64,000 nucleotides of DNA from Candidatus Aminicenantota bacterium. GTDB taxonomy: Bacteria; Acidobacteriota; Aminicenantia; Aminicenantales; Saccharicenantaceae. Numbering within the stretch: position 1 is the first letter of the stretch; every line of letters begins with the position of its first letter. Under the pieces are notes generated by a model. It was given only the letters and a program-made list of their open reading frames with translations, was not told the DNA's origin and made no database searches. The stretch spans positions 98,208-162,207 of the forward strand of contig JACIYI010000006.1 of the NCBI GenBank assembly GCA_014360005.1, written 5' to 3'. Position numbers and translations under genes: made by a program. This document shows positions 46,989 through 55,833 of the stretch, piece after piece.

Positions 46989-47936
46989 ATGAAAAAAGCA
47001 GTTCTGATCCTGCTGTTCCTAATATTGCTGGGGGCTGCACTCTATTTTGGCTATGACTATTTTAAGGATAAGCAGAACACAGAAAAGACTGCCAGCCAGA
47101 CAGGAAAGCCAGTGCTACGGGTGGAAGAGCAAACCTATACCCTGGCCGATTTTGAAAATTATGTCCAGATTCTTAACCCCGAACAGCGGGAGCTCCCGGA
47201 CGAAGCTCTGGCTCTGCTTTTTGAGCAATTTGTTGAAGACAAGCTGATCCTGTACTCGGCCAGGAAACAGGGTCTGGAACTTACGAGTGAGGAAAAGGAA
47301 GCTTTTCTGAGGCGGATGAGTCGCGATTACCCGGACGAGGAAGGGTTGGCGGAGAAGCTGGCCGCAGACCGGGGCCTGGAAGAAAGCCTGCTGGTGGAAA
47401 AGTATAAACACGAAAAGATCCGGGAAACAGTCGTGACCGACGAGGAGATGAAGAAATATTACGAAGAAAACAAGAAGGACTTCCTGGTCCCGGAACGGGT
47501 TAAGGTTAGCCAGATCCTGGTCAGCTCCAGCGAGCAGGCCATCAAGCTGCGAGAAAAGCTGCAGAGGGCAGGAGAGGAGGGATTTCGGCAGGCGGCCCGG
47601 GATTATTCTCAGGCTCCCGATGCCTATAAAGGCGGGTTGATGGGTGTTTTTAAGCCGGGTGAGCTGCCTGACGACATGGAAAAAGTTATTTTTTCCCTGG
47701 AAGAAGGCCGGTTATCGACCGTTTTCCAATCGGCTTATGGCTACCACCTCTTCCGCCTGGATAAAAAGTATTCGCCCAGCCTGCTGAGCCTGGAAGAGGC
47801 CAGTCCCCGCATCCGAAACCTTTTGCTGGAAAAAAAGGTTAAAGATATAGTGACTCGGGAAGTTGAGGAGTTAAAAGCTACTTATCACTGGGAGGTTTTC
47901 CGGGAAAACCTGCCTTTTAAGTATGAAGGGAATTAA
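46989..47936 (+). CDS. Membrane-anchored parvulin-type peptidyl-prolyl isomerase
   Basis: The ATG at 46989 gives a normal signal anchor (KKAVLILLFLILLGAALYF); a GTG at 46977 is an alternative. In 315 residues it has a SurA-type N-terminal helical chaperone region and a parvulin domain (about 165-265), with VKVSQILVSS, RDYSQAPDAYKGGLMGVFKPGEL and the closing YGYHLFRLDKK. It acts in the periplasm, probably on outer-membrane protein folding. It lies 17 nt after mfd and overlaps no gene; surA-like follows with a 1-nt gap. Confidence 0.88.
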   Translation: MKKAVLILLFLILLGAALYFGYDYFKDKQNTEKTASQTGKPVLRVEEQTYTLADFENYVQILNPEQRELPDEALALLFEQFVEDKLILYSARKQGLELTSEEKEAFLRRMSRDYPDEEGLAEKLAADRGLEESLLVEKYKHEKIRETVVTDEEMKKYYEENKKDFLVPERVKVSQILVSSSEQAIKLREKLQRAGEEGFRQAARDYSQAPDAYKGGLMGVFKPGELPDDMEKVIFSLEEGRLSTVFQSAYGYHLFRLDKKYSPSLLSLEEASPRIRNLLLEKKVKDIVTREVEELKATYHWEVFRENLPFKYEGN

Positions 47937-47937
47937 A

Positions 47938-48906
47938 ATGATCGTGAAAAAAATATGTCTGCTGCTGCTGGCCATGATGGCCATCTCCCTGCTGCTTCCG
48001 GGAGACGTGGTGGAGGAAATTGTGGCCATCGTCAACGGGGATGTCATCACCCTGTCTGAATACCGGGAGCAGTTCAACACCACCGTTCAGATGCTGAGAG
48101 CCCAGCTCAGTGGAGAAGCCTACTTCAAGGAATACGAGAGGCTCAAGGATACACTTCTGGACATGATGATAACCGACCTGCTGCTGCTGCAGAAAGCCAG
48201 GGAGCAGAACCTCAACGTCAAGGAACAGCTTAAAGCCACGATCGAAAAGATCAAAGAAGACAACCATCTGTCTTCCGATGAAGAACTGATCCGGGCCATG
48301 AATGCCCAGGGCATTGATTACAATGTCTGGGTCCGGGAGCTGGAAGAGAACCTGATGCGGCAGGCGGTCATCTATGTTGAGGTTGACCGGAACATTGTCC
48401 TGGACGATTCGGAAATCGTTTCTTATTACAAAAAAAATCCGGAAGAATTTATCGTCCCGCCGGAGTACAGGATCAAGGCCATCTACCTGTCCAGTGCCAC
48501 CAATCCCGCCTACCAGCTGGAAGAAAAGAGGAACATCATTTCCGAGAAGCTGAAAAGCGGGATAGCCTTTGAAGACCTGGTAGCAGAATATTCAGAAGGA
48601 CCGAAAGAGAATGGCGGCGACCTGGGCTTCTTCAAGAAAGGCGAGCTCGACCGGAACATCGAACAGGGGGTAGAGAAGCTCAAACTTGGGGAAATATCTT
48701 CCTGGATTGAAGCCAAGAACGGCTGGTATCTGGTCAAGCTGGAAGAGAAGAAAGATAGTTACCAGAAAACCTTTGACCAGGCCCGGTCGGAAATCGAGCA
48801 GAAACTTTACCTGCAGATCAGAGAACAAAAAATCAACGAATATGTGAAAAAACTAAAAGAAGAAAGCTTTATCAAGATTTTGAAACCCAACCCCCTGAAC
48901 CTCTGA
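47938..48906 (+). CDS. SurA-like periplasmic peptidyl-prolyl isomerase
   Basis: The ATG at 47938 follows GAAGGG by 7 nt and one base after the previous stop. The 322-residue precursor has a signal peptide (VKKICLLLLAMMAISLLLPG), the SurA N-domain pattern VEEIVAIVNGDVITLSEYRE, and a parvulin domain at about 165-275 (YRIKAIYLSS, EYSEGPKENGGDLGFFKKGEL, GWYLVKLEEKKD). It is the second of two tandem isomerases, probably a duplicated chaperone set for envelope proteins. Confidence 0.9.
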   Translation: MIVKKICLLLLAMMAISLLLPGDVVEEIVAIVNGDVITLSEYREQFNTTVQMLRAQLSGEAYFKEYERLKDTLLDMMITDLLLLQKAREQNLNVKEQLKATIEKIKEDNHLSSDEELIRAMNAQGIDYNVWVRELEENLMRQAVIYVEVDRNIVLDDSEIVSYYKKNPEEFIVPPEYRIKAIYLSSATNPAYQLEEKRNIISEKLKSGIAFEDLVAEYSEGPKENGGDLGFFKKGELDRNIEQGVEKLKLGEISSWIEAKNGWYLVKLEEKKDSYQKTFDQARSEIEQKLYLQIREQKINEYVKKLKEESFIKILKPNPLNL

Positions 48907-48940
48907 GGCCGGGGCTCTGAGATGCGCCCCAGATTAATTT

Positions 48941-49492
48941 TCAGGTGACAAAAACGGCCGCGGCCACGGCGGTCGTCCATAGACCTCTGGCTCCGGCGGC
49001 CACCTGGGAAATGCTCCTGGTTCTGACTGTCAGGTGCTCATTAATCCGGTAGTAAATTTCCCGTCCCCGCTTGAAGTTATGCCGGGAATAATCCTGGCCC
49101 AGCTTGGTGGCCAGCATCTCGGCTGCCAGTTCTTCGGCCTGGGCTCCGGCTTCCTTTTCGCTCTCGCCGAAACCTTCATGCTCTGCTAGGTAGCCATATT
49201 GCTCTTTATCCTGAGGGATGGCCAGCCCGATGGAAGCGGAAATCAGCCGGTGGGCTTCATCGGTGGAGTTTTCGCTCATCACCAGGAACACCACCTGTCC
49301 CGCCTTGAGTTTTTTCAGGCCTTCAGTCCGGCTAATGAGCTGGCAGTGAGGTGGGAAGATGCTGGAAACGCGGACCAGGTTGAAAGGGGAAATGCCGGCC
49401 TCTCGCAGGGCCAGCTCGAAACTTACCAGCTTCTGCAGGTGCTGTCCTTTACCCCGGGTAAGAAAAACCTGCCTGGGTAAAATTGTCTCCAT
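48941..49492 (-). CDS. pdaD: Pyruvoyl-dependent arginine decarboxylase
   Basis: The enzyme decarboxylates arginine to agmatine, a step towards polyamines. The ATG at 49492 (AAAGGA upstream) gives 183 residues, normal for the family; longer frames would overlap the preceding lipoprotein gene. The self-cleavage site is NLVRVSSIFPP, where Ser43-Ser44 is split and Ser44 becomes the pyruvoyl cofactor. The C-terminal half has GYLAEHEGFGESEKEAG, as in other PdaD proteins. No agmatinase or ureohydrolase lies nearby. Confidence 0.88.
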   Translation of the reverse strand: METILPRQVFLTRGKGQHLQKLVSFELALREAGISPFNLVRVSSIFPPHCQLISRTEGLKKLKAGQVVFLVMSENSTDEAHRLISASIGLAIPQDKEQYGYLAEHEGFGESEKEAGAQAEELAAEMLATKLGQDYSRHNFKRGREIYYRINEHLTVRTRSISQVAAGARGLWTTAVAAAVFVT

Positions 49493-49532
49493 CTTCATCA
49501 TCCTTTCATTTTCCGAGCTCAAAGGGCGGGTT

Positions 49533-50087
49533 CTATTTTTTCCCTTCTTCTTGCTTTTCAACCACCGGCGTGACCGGCTGGTCTTCCTTGAAATCTATGG
49601 TCTTGGAAACCTCCCATTCGCCCAGCAGGACGAATTCGGAGCCGAAGGACCGGGCAAAGAGCCTGACCACCACCGGCTTCCAGTAAGGATTATTTTTGAA
49701 GGAATCCAGGGTCTTGCCTTCTACCCCATAATTGCTCTTGAGGATGATAACCGGGCTGACCTGGCCCGGCAGAACCGGCTCCTTGCGGATGGCGGCCAGG
49801 AAATTGTCGCCCAGGTTTTTGGTTTCATCCTTGAATTTGAAGATGGCGTTGAAATTGACATAGGTCAGCGGTTTGTCGCTGATGTTCTTAACCTGGAAGG
49901 AAATCACCGGCACCAGGACCAGTTTCGGCGGCCAGACCCGGTATTCCTTGCTGACCCATTTGGTTTCTACATTTATGATTTCCATGGAATTCTTGAGTTC
50001 TTCCGGAGTCATTTTTTTGCAGCCGGTCAGTAACAGGCTGGAAACAATAAGGCTCAGCATCAAGGCTGAAATTAATATCTTTTTCAT
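49533..50087 (-). CDS. Predicted lipoprotein of unknown function
   Basis: The ATG at 50087 follows GGGAGG by 6 nt (an ATG at 50093 directly abuts the SD). The 184-residue precursor has a lipoprotein signal with lipobox LLTGC, then one beta-rich domain with the pattern LVPVISFQVKNISDKPLTYVNFNAIFK, LPGQVSPVIILKS and VVVRLFARSF. This resembles Ig-like envelope domains, but I recognise no family. It shares strand and a 40-bp gap with pdaD, though function links are not evident. Confidence 0.75.
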   Translation of the reverse strand: MKKILISALMLSLIVSSLLLTGCKKMTPEELKNSMEIINVETKWVSKEYRVWPPKLVLVPVISFQVKNISDKPLTYVNFNAIFKFKDETKNLGDNFLAAIRKEPVLPGQVSPVIILKSNYGVEGKTLDSFKNNPYWKPVVVRLFARSFGSEFVLLGEWEVSKTIDFKEDQPVTPVVEKQEEGKK

Positions 50088-50119
50088 GATCATCCTCCCT
50101 GAGGATATTTTTCTTAAAT

Positions 50120-50125
50120 AGTATA
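50120..50125 (-). promoter_or_regulatory. Extended -10 element before the lipoprotein-pdaD pair
   Basis: On the minus strand TGCTATACT (an extended -10) lies 32 nt before the lipoprotein ATG; the SD falls inside the resulting leader. The -35 region is poor. Confidence 0.4.
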
Positions 50126-50181
50126 GCAGAAATGCCAGGGCAAAAGTAATGATGATTCAAGCTGCGCCGCTGGTTTCGGGG

Positions 50182-51411
50182 TTACGAGCGGCCTGGATAT
50201 TTCTTTACCACGGCCGAGACCGGGACCAGCTGTACCCCGAAATCAGCCGCCCGCGGCAGATAAGCCTTCAATACTTCCAGAGTTTCCGGAAATGGATGGC
50301 CAATCCCTATAGCCTGGCCGTTTTTCCTGGCCTGGTTGAAGAGCTCCAGCATTCGGTCTTTGACCCGGCTGCGGTTTTCGTCGGCGTCGAGGAAAACTTG
50401 CCGGGCGGCGGCTGGCACTTGTTTCTTCAGGGCCAGTTCGTAGGCTACCGACCTGGGGCTGGTCCGGCTGTCCAGGAAATAGAGGTTTTTCTCCTTGAGG
50501 AAAGAGATGATGATTTCCATCAGGTCTTCGCTGGCCGTGGCTTTGGATCCCATGTGGTTGTTAAGACCTCTGGCCTGAGGCAGGAGGCTAAAGTCCCGGT
50601 CCAGAATGGACCTGACATCCTGGGGGCTCATAGCAGTTGTAATCAGGCCATCAGCCCCGGCCGAAATTAAATGGTTGTTAAAAGCTTCGAGCGGCAGGTG
50701 AATAATGACTTCCAGTCCATTTTTTGCGGCCAGCTCAGCGCTTTCCCGGGCCAGGCTGGAGTCGGGCAGCACAGCCACGGTCAGCGGGACTTTAAGGTTT
50801 ATTAATTCCTGAAGGAAAATAAGGTCTTCGCCGATATCGTCGATGACGACCGCTACCACCCTGGTCGGTTCTTTCTTTTCCGGAGCCGGGGCTGATTGCG
50901 ATTTGAGGGCCTTCCTAGCCTGGACTGGGTCCGGATAACGGAAGACTATCCAGCCCCTGGTCCTGGAATTCTGCCTCAGCTCAGCGGTGACCAGAACTTC
51001 TCCGCTGGCGCTTTTTTCTTCCCTAAGCTTGGTCTTAATTCCGGCCTTTTTCAGAGTCATCCAGAAATTATCTTTTAATCTTCGATAATCGCGGGCGGTA
51101 GTTCTGGCTGTTATGTAAAGCAAGCCCTCATCGGTCTTCTCTTCGGCTATGGCCTCAGACGGCAGACCGCTGGTGTCCAGCTGCCGGCGCAGGAATTCAG
51201 AAAGAGCCGGGGGTGAGGTTAAGGCGGGCCGGCGATTGGCTTCAGTGGTGGCTAGGCGCCAGGGAAGGTAGTAAACCTTCTTTTGCTTAAAATTCAAGTA
51301 GTCAAGCCAGGCAGCAGAAGTAACAGCCAGGATAACCATGACAACAGATAGCCGGGACAGCTGGTCGACTAAATCCCTGGGCTTTCTGGTTTTTTCTTTG
51401 GTCGGGCGCAT
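50182..51411 (-). CDS. Divergent polysaccharide deacetylase (YibQ-like)
   Basis: The 409-residue protein has a membrane anchor near residues 22-40, a linker domain, and a divergent polysaccharide-deacetylase domain at about 205-405. That domain shows VAVVIDDIGED with the Asp pair, LEVIIHLPLEAF, GLNNHMGSKA and AIGIGHPFPETL. In E. coli the homologue yibQ lies beside envC, as here. Its start overlaps the stop of the S41 gene by 1 bp. It probably acts in the periplasm on cell-wall material; the substrate is not established. Confidence 0.88.
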   Translation of the reverse strand: MRPTKEKTRKPRDLVDQLSRLSVVMVILAVTSAAWLDYLNFKQKKVYYLPWRLATTEANRRPALTSPPALSEFLRRQLDTSGLPSEAIAEEKTDEGLLYITARTTARDYRRLKDNFWMTLKKAGIKTKLREEKSASGEVLVTAELRQNSRTRGWIVFRYPDPVQARKALKSQSAPAPEKKEPTRVVAVVIDDIGEDLIFLQELINLKVPLTVAVLPDSSLARESAELAAKNGLEVIIHLPLEAFNNHLISAGADGLITTAMSPQDVRSILDRDFSLLPQARGLNNHMGSKATASEDLMEIIISFLKEKNLYFLDSRTSPRSVAYELALKKQVPAAARQVFLDADENRSRVKDRMLELFNQARKNGQAIGIGHPFPETLEVLKAYLPRAADFGVQLVPVSAVVKKYPGRS

Positions 51412-52583
51412 TACTTTTTTGAGGTAAGCAGGTTCAGAGTTTTATCCAGGTAAGTTTTGTCCATTTTTTCTGAATAGGGGATTCTGGCATCCAGGGGCAG
51501 GCTGTTATCCCAGAGCCTGGTTCCCGATTTTAATGAGAAGACGGCCGTGGTCAGCACCACCAGGCTGCCGTCTGACAGGGGGTAAGATTCCTGGAGGCCG
51601 GCCAGTCCCGGTGTTTCCAGGCCAATGGTCTGGGCCCTGTTCAGATCTTTAAGAACTCCGGCGATAACTTCCGCTGGACCACAGGTGGCCTGGTTGACCC
51701 AGACAAACAACCTGAGCTGCGGGAAAGCCGGCTGTTCGGGACAGGACAGGGGCTGTTTCTGGTTACGGCTTTCAAGGTAGCCAGCTTCTTCCTCTCGGAC
51801 GAATAGATTTATCAGTTTGCGGGCCTCTTCATAATCGCCTCCCCAGCAATCCCTGAGGTCCAGGACCGCGGCTCTGGGTGCCGGCCTGGTTTTCAGCCTG
51901 GCGGCCAGGGTGCGGCTGACTTCCTTAGCCAGGCCTTCGTAAATGGAGGTGGGGTGCAGTCTGACCAGGCCCGAAGGGCCTCCTTTGAGGTTAAGCGAAT
52001 CTTTCCAACTGAAATCCCGGTTGACTTCGAGCTCCAGAGTTTCGCTCCCGCGAACTACCCTCAACCTGATGGGCTGCTGACCGTTGACTCCCGGTTCGGC
52101 TTCGAGCAGGAGCCTGGTTTCCAGCAGGCTCAGGGTCATGGTGCTCCGGTCGTTTATGGCGCTGATGTTATCGCCGACCTTGAGCCCGGCGGCGGCAGCC
52201 GGAGAAGTTTCAGCCACGGCTATGACCATGGGGAACAGGCCGTATTTTTTGAAAATTACCAGGCCGGTGTTCCTGGCCGGTTCTTTCCGGTTGAGAAACC
52301 TGGTGGCCAGGTCTTTATCCAGGTAGGCACTGAGGGGGTCGAGAGAATTTACCAGGCCCCGGTAAGCACCCTCGGTAATTCTGACGGGGTTTGGTTCCTC
52401 CAGGTAGTCGGTCTTGATCAAGCTCATGACTGTGCCAATGAGGTCGGTGTTGCTGGGACTGAACTGGGGCAGCGGATTCTTGGCCGGGAGAAACTTTTGG
52501 TCGGTGAGCAGCATGACGGTCAGAAGGAGAACGATAACCAGGAGGTAAATGTTAAGCTTGTTAAATTTCATATCACTTTCCAT
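51411..52583 (-). CDS. S41 (C-terminal processing) protease homologue without the catalytic dyad
   Basis: The 390-residue protein has a signal anchor (KLNIYLLVIVLLLTVMLL), a PDZ domain at about 100-180 (GLKVGDNISAINDRST) and a Ctp-type domain. Compared with active CtpA/CtpB, the nucleophile segment SASASE reads TCGPAE and the Lys segment YGKGKIQ reads PGLAGLQ, giving Gly302 and Leu327 at the Ser and Lys positions exactly 25 residues apart. It is therefore probably not a classical protease, although Cys301 is adjacent. It lies between envC and the deacetylase, the usual place for ctpA. ATG 52571 is an alternative start. Confidence 0.85.
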   Translation of the reverse strand: MESDMKFNKLNIYLLVIVLLLTVMLLTDQKFLPAKNPLPQFSPSNTDLIGTVMSLIKTDYLEEPNPVRITEGAYRGLVNSLDPLSAYLDKDLATRFLNRKEPARNTGLVIFKKYGLFPMVIAVAETSPAAAAGLKVGDNISAINDRSTMTLSLLETRLLLEAEPGVNGQQPIRLRVVRGSETLELEVNRDFSWKDSLNLKGGPSGLVRLHPTSIYEGLAKEVSRTLAARLKTRPAPRAAVLDLRDCWGGDYEEARKLINLFVREEEAGYLESRNQKQPLSCPEQPAFPQLRLFVWVNQATCGPAEVIAGVLKDLNRAQTIGLETPGLAGLQESYPLSDGSLVVLTTAVFSLKSGTRLWDNSLPLDARIPYSEKMDKTYLDKTLNLLTSKK

Positions 52584-52632
52584 TTATATCCGGGTAAACA
52601 ACCAGGATTCTTATTAAATCCAACAAATTTTA

Positions 52633-53844
52633 TCATCTTCTCTTAAGCCATTGCAAGGGATCGACCGGCCTGGTTTTATGGCGGATTTCAAAGTACAGGC
52701 ACTCGCCCTTGAGCGAATCGGAGTCCCCTATCAGAGCGATGGGCTGTCCAGCTTTAACCAGGTCGCCGGTTTTTACCAGGAAACTGGCGCAGTGGCCGTA
52801 GAGGGTGTAGTAAGACAGGCCGTGGTCGACGATGATCAGATTGCCGTAGCCCTGGAAATAATCGGCGAAGACCACCCGCCCTCCGTGAATGGCCCTGATA
52901 TTCTTATCCAGGCCGGAGGGAGCAATTTCCACGCCATTGTTTACCGTGACCGTGTTGAAACGGGGATGTTTTTCCTTGCCAAACCTGGTGATGACTCTGC
53001 CGGTGACCGGCCAGGGGAGCTTACCCTTTTTCTCGTAAAGGGGGATAAAGGGTGAGGGTAGGGAAATTTCCTGGCTCTGCAGCCTTTTCAGGAGCTGTTG
53101 CAGCTGTTCCGAGCTTTCCTGGAGTTCGGCCATCATCTGCCGGTAGGTAGATTTGTTCCTCTTGATTTCCGCCAGCAGCTTTTGGGTTTTTCTCTCTTCC
53201 TCGGCCAGGCGGGACTGTTTGGCCCGGGCCTGTTGCAAGAGAGATTCGGCCTCGGCCATTTTTTCCCGGAGCTCTTTTTCCAGCAGTTGCATCTGTTCGA
53301 TAGATTTCAGGTAGCTGTTGATAGCCTCACCCTGGTACTGAACCAGGAAGGTCAGGTTCTTGCTCTCCCGCAGGAAGGTCTCAAGGTTGCTGGCTCGCAG
53401 GAAGAAATGCATGAAGTCCAGCCGGCCGAAGCGGTAAAGGGTGACTAGGGTTTTCTCTACCGCCTCCTTTTCTTTTTCCAGTGTCTTCCGGGCTTCTTCG
53501 ACCTTTATCCTGAGCTCGTTCAGCTGGCGGTTGACCAAGGTGCGCCGCAGATTCAGGGATTTAATTTCGTTCTGGAGGACTCGTTTATTCAGTCTGATTT
53601 TTTCCAGCGAGGACAGCAGTGAACTTTCCCTTTTCTCTTCTTCCTGCAGGCGGGATTTCAGCTGGGAGATTTGGCTGTTGATTTGTTCGATTCTTTTTTC
53701 CACGTCGGAAATGACTGATTCCTGGCCTTGCGCCAGGGCGGCCGGTTCGGATAGAATAAAAGTCAGGATGAAAACCAGGGTTGGAAACAACGGGGAAAAG
53801 AGTCTGCGAGCTTTGGCGATGGCATTAATAGAGGCAAGATTCAT
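52633..53844 (-). CDS. envC: Murein hydrolase activator EnvC
   Basis: EnvC activates amidases at the division site. The 403-residue protein has a signal segment (FPTLVFILTFILSEPAALAQ), a long coiled coil at about residues 45-265 and a C-terminal LytM/M23-like domain. Zinc ligands are degenerate: NNGVEIA replaces HxGxD, YGH keeps one His, and ECLYFEIR replaces HLHFE. It is thus an activator and not an endopeptidase, as for E. coli EnvC. The cluster envC-S41-deacetylase is on the minus strand, 49 bp separating it from the S41 gene. Confidence 0.9.
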   Translation of the reverse strand: MNLASINAIAKARRLFSPLFPTLVFILTFILSEPAALAQGQESVISDVEKRIEQINSQISQLKSRLQEEEKRESSLLSSLEKIRLNKRVLQNEIKSLNLRRTLVNRQLNELRIKVEEARKTLEKEKEAVEKTLVTLYRFGRLDFMHFFLRASNLETFLRESKNLTFLVQYQGEAINSYLKSIEQMQLLEKELREKMAEAESLLQQARAKQSRLAEEERKTQKLLAEIKRNKSTYRQMMAELQESSEQLQQLLKRLQSQEISLPSPFIPLYEKKGKLPWPVTGRVITRFGKEKHPRFNTVTVNNGVEIAPSGLDKNIRAIHGGRVVFADYFQGYGNLIIVDHGLSYYTLYGHCASFLVKTGDLVKAGQPIALIGDSDSLKGECLYFEIRHKTRPVDPLQWLKRR

Positions 53845-53906
53845 TCTCTAATACCTAATTATTTTTACCATAAAGGCAGCCGAAGTGAAAGAAAAGCCGG
53901 AAAGCC

Positions 53907-55277
53907 ATGAATAAATTTTCAGGACTGAAAGTCGAGCTTAAGGAAGTTGCCCTCAAGCTGAGCCAGGCGGCCCTGAGTTCGGTACAGCCGGCGCGCCTGG
54001 TGGAGGAAAACGTCCAGAGTGATGGAAACACTCTGGCTATAGGTGGGCAGAAATTCAACCTGTCTGATTTTGGAAAAATTAATTTGATCAGCTTGGGCAA
54101 GGCCGGGGTTCCGCTGGCCGAAGCCCTGCTGCCGCTGATTGGGGACCGGCTGGAGTCAGCGGTAATAACCGGCAGTCAGGATTACCGACAGCAGGGAAGT
54201 TTTTTTTATTTTCCGGCGGCCCATCCGCTGCCCGACGACTGGAGTCTGAAAGCCGGCCAGAAAGCTTATGAGCTGGCCCTGTCTTTAACCGAGAGAGACC
54301 TGTTGCTGGTGTTGATTTCCGGTGGCGGTTCAGCCCATCTCTGCCTGCCGGAAGAAGACCTCAGCCTGGAGGACAAGAGGCAGCTGACCGGGCTGTTGCT
54401 GAAGGCCGGAGCCGACATTAAGGAATTGAACACAGTCAGGAAACACCTTTCCCGCATTAAAGGTGGCCGCCTGGCCAGGGCTGCCTGGCCGGCCCGGGTG
54501 GTCAACTTGATAGTTTCTGATGTCATCGGCAATGACCTGGAAAGCATTGCTTCCGGGCCGACCTGGCACGATTCCACCACTTATGCTCAAGCGGTGGCCG
54601 TGCTTGAGAAATATTCTCTGTGGGAGTCCTGCCCGGAAAACATCAGGCGAGTGCTGGAAGAAGGGCGGGCGGGATTGAGAGAAGAAACGGTCAGGAAAGG
54701 CGACCGGGTGCTGGAAAAAGTCCAGTCGGTGATCATCGGTGATAACCTGAGAGCCCTGTATGCGGCCAAGGAAACGGCCAGGCAATTCGGGCTGGAAACG
54801 GTTATCCTGACCTCAGAAGACCAGGGAGAAGCCCGGGAGGCAGCCCGCAATTACCTGGTCAGACTGCAGGAATTCAGCCGCAAGGTGCGAGAGCAGAAGC
54901 GGGCTTTCTGCCTGCTGGCGGGCGGAGAGCTGACGGTGACGGTTAAAGGGCGGGGCCAGGGCGGCCGCAACACCGAATTTGTCCTGGCCACTCTGGTAGA
55001 AATTCTCGGCCGGAAACGGGATTTCGAGGGCTTTGACTGGCTGGTGATGAGCCTGGCCACTGACGGCCGGGATGGCCCCACCGATGCGGCCGGAGCCTGG
55101 ATTAGCCCGGCAAGCCTGGAAAGGATCAGGCAGCTGAACCTCTCCCCGCTGTCCTATCTTGAAAATAATGATTCCTACCGCTTTTTTGAGGAGGCCGGGG
55201 GATTGCTCAAGACCGGTCCGACCGGAACCAATGTCATGGATCTGAGACTATTCCTGCTAGCCCCGCTTCCGGAGTGA
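53907..55277 (+). CDS. Glycerate 2-kinase (MOFRL/GckA family)
   Basis: The 456-residue protein belongs to the type 2 glycerate kinases: N-terminal DUF4147 domain with ISLGKAGVPLAEALLPL and LISGGGSAHLCLPEE, LNTVRKHLSRIKGGRLARAA and LIVSDVIGNDLESIASGPTW; C-terminal MOFRL domain with AGGELTVTVKGRGQGGRNTEFVL, ATDGRDGPTDAAGA and TGPTGTNVMDLRL. The product is 2-phosphoglycerate, which enters glycolysis. Length and motifs are normal. The 62-bp gap to envC is a divergent promoter region without a clear hexamer pair. Confidence 0.93.
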   Translation: MNKFSGLKVELKEVALKLSQAALSSVQPARLVEENVQSDGNTLAIGGQKFNLSDFGKINLISLGKAGVPLAEALLPLIGDRLESAVITGSQDYRQQGSFFYFPAAHPLPDDWSLKAGQKAYELALSLTERDLLLVLISGGGSAHLCLPEEDLSLEDKRQLTGLLLKAGADIKELNTVRKHLSRIKGGRLARAAWPARVVNLIVSDVIGNDLESIASGPTWHDSTTYAQAVAVLEKYSLWESCPENIRRVLEEGRAGLREETVRKGDRVLEKVQSVIIGDNLRALYAAKETARQFGLETVILTSEDQGEAREAARNYLVRLQEFSRKVREQKRAFCLLAGGELTVTVKGRGQGGRNTEFVLATLVEILGRKRDFEGFDWLVMSLATDGRDGPTDAAGAWISPASLERIRQLNLSPLSYLENNDSYRFFEEAGGLLKTGPTGTNVMDLRLFLLAPLPE

Positions 55278-55339
55278 GCTGGCCGCTAAAGTTTGGCCGG
55301 AAGTTGAAATCTGACGTCGAAAGGTATCATAATAGAGAC

Positions 55340-55819
55340 ATGGAGATGGGAAAGATGAAGGAAGAAAAGTGGATGAAGGAACTTAACCGCTATTTTGAAG
55401 ACCTCAGGATCATCGAAAAATGCCAGCAGGAAACCCGCGACCATTTTGATCAATTCTGCGAGTTTATAGTGGAGCCGGCCTTTGAGGCTCTGGAACAGGC
55501 CTTGGAGGCCAAGGGAATTAAAGTTAAGTACGACCGGCGGAAAAATAATTTCATCCATCTCCAGATTAATTTCCCAGACAGTAAGATTGACAACTTTCAT
55601 TACACCATAGTCCTGCCGCCCAACTCCATAGAGCTAAGACTAATGTTGAAAACCGCGGGGCGCAAGAACAAGAAGGCACCGCTGGCTGAAAGAGAAAGGC
55701 CGTTTATGCCAGAAGTAAAACCGGAAGATGTCCTGAAACTGGGCAAGGAAGAGGTAATCGTCGATATAATTCAGAAACTTAAAGAATTCAATTACGCGGC
55801 CAAAACCAGTCCTGATTGA
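55340..55819 (+). CDS. Hypothetical cytoplasmic protein (about 159 aa)
   Basis: I recognise no family. The open frame runs from a GTG at 55274 that overlaps the glycerate-kinase stop, but the ATG at 55340 (or 55355, which has GGAG upstream) is a more natural start because the segment between contains a promoter-like TTGAAA...CATAAT. The product is soluble, with helices rich in charged residues (EKWMKELNRYFEDLRIIEKC), a beta-rich centre (KVKYDRRKNNFIHLQINF, FHYTIVLPP) and a basic stretch (GRKNKKAPLAERERP). It has no signal. Start uncertain. Confidence 0.6.
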   Translation: MEMGKMKEEKWMKELNRYFEDLRIIEKCQQETRDHFDQFCEFIVEPAFEALEQALEAKGIKVKYDRRKNNFIHLQINFPDSKIDNFHYTIVLPPNSIELRLMLKTAGRKNKKAPLAERERPFMPEVKPEDVLKLGKEEVIVDIIQKLKEFNYAAKTSPD

Positions 55820-55833
55820 TCAAAAGGGCTGTC

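Noticed and set aside
55274..55339. N-terminal extension of the hypothetical protein from the GTG at 55274
   Set aside because: It overlaps the glycerate-kinase stop, has no SD, and the segment carries a promoter-like pattern; downstream ATG starts fit better.
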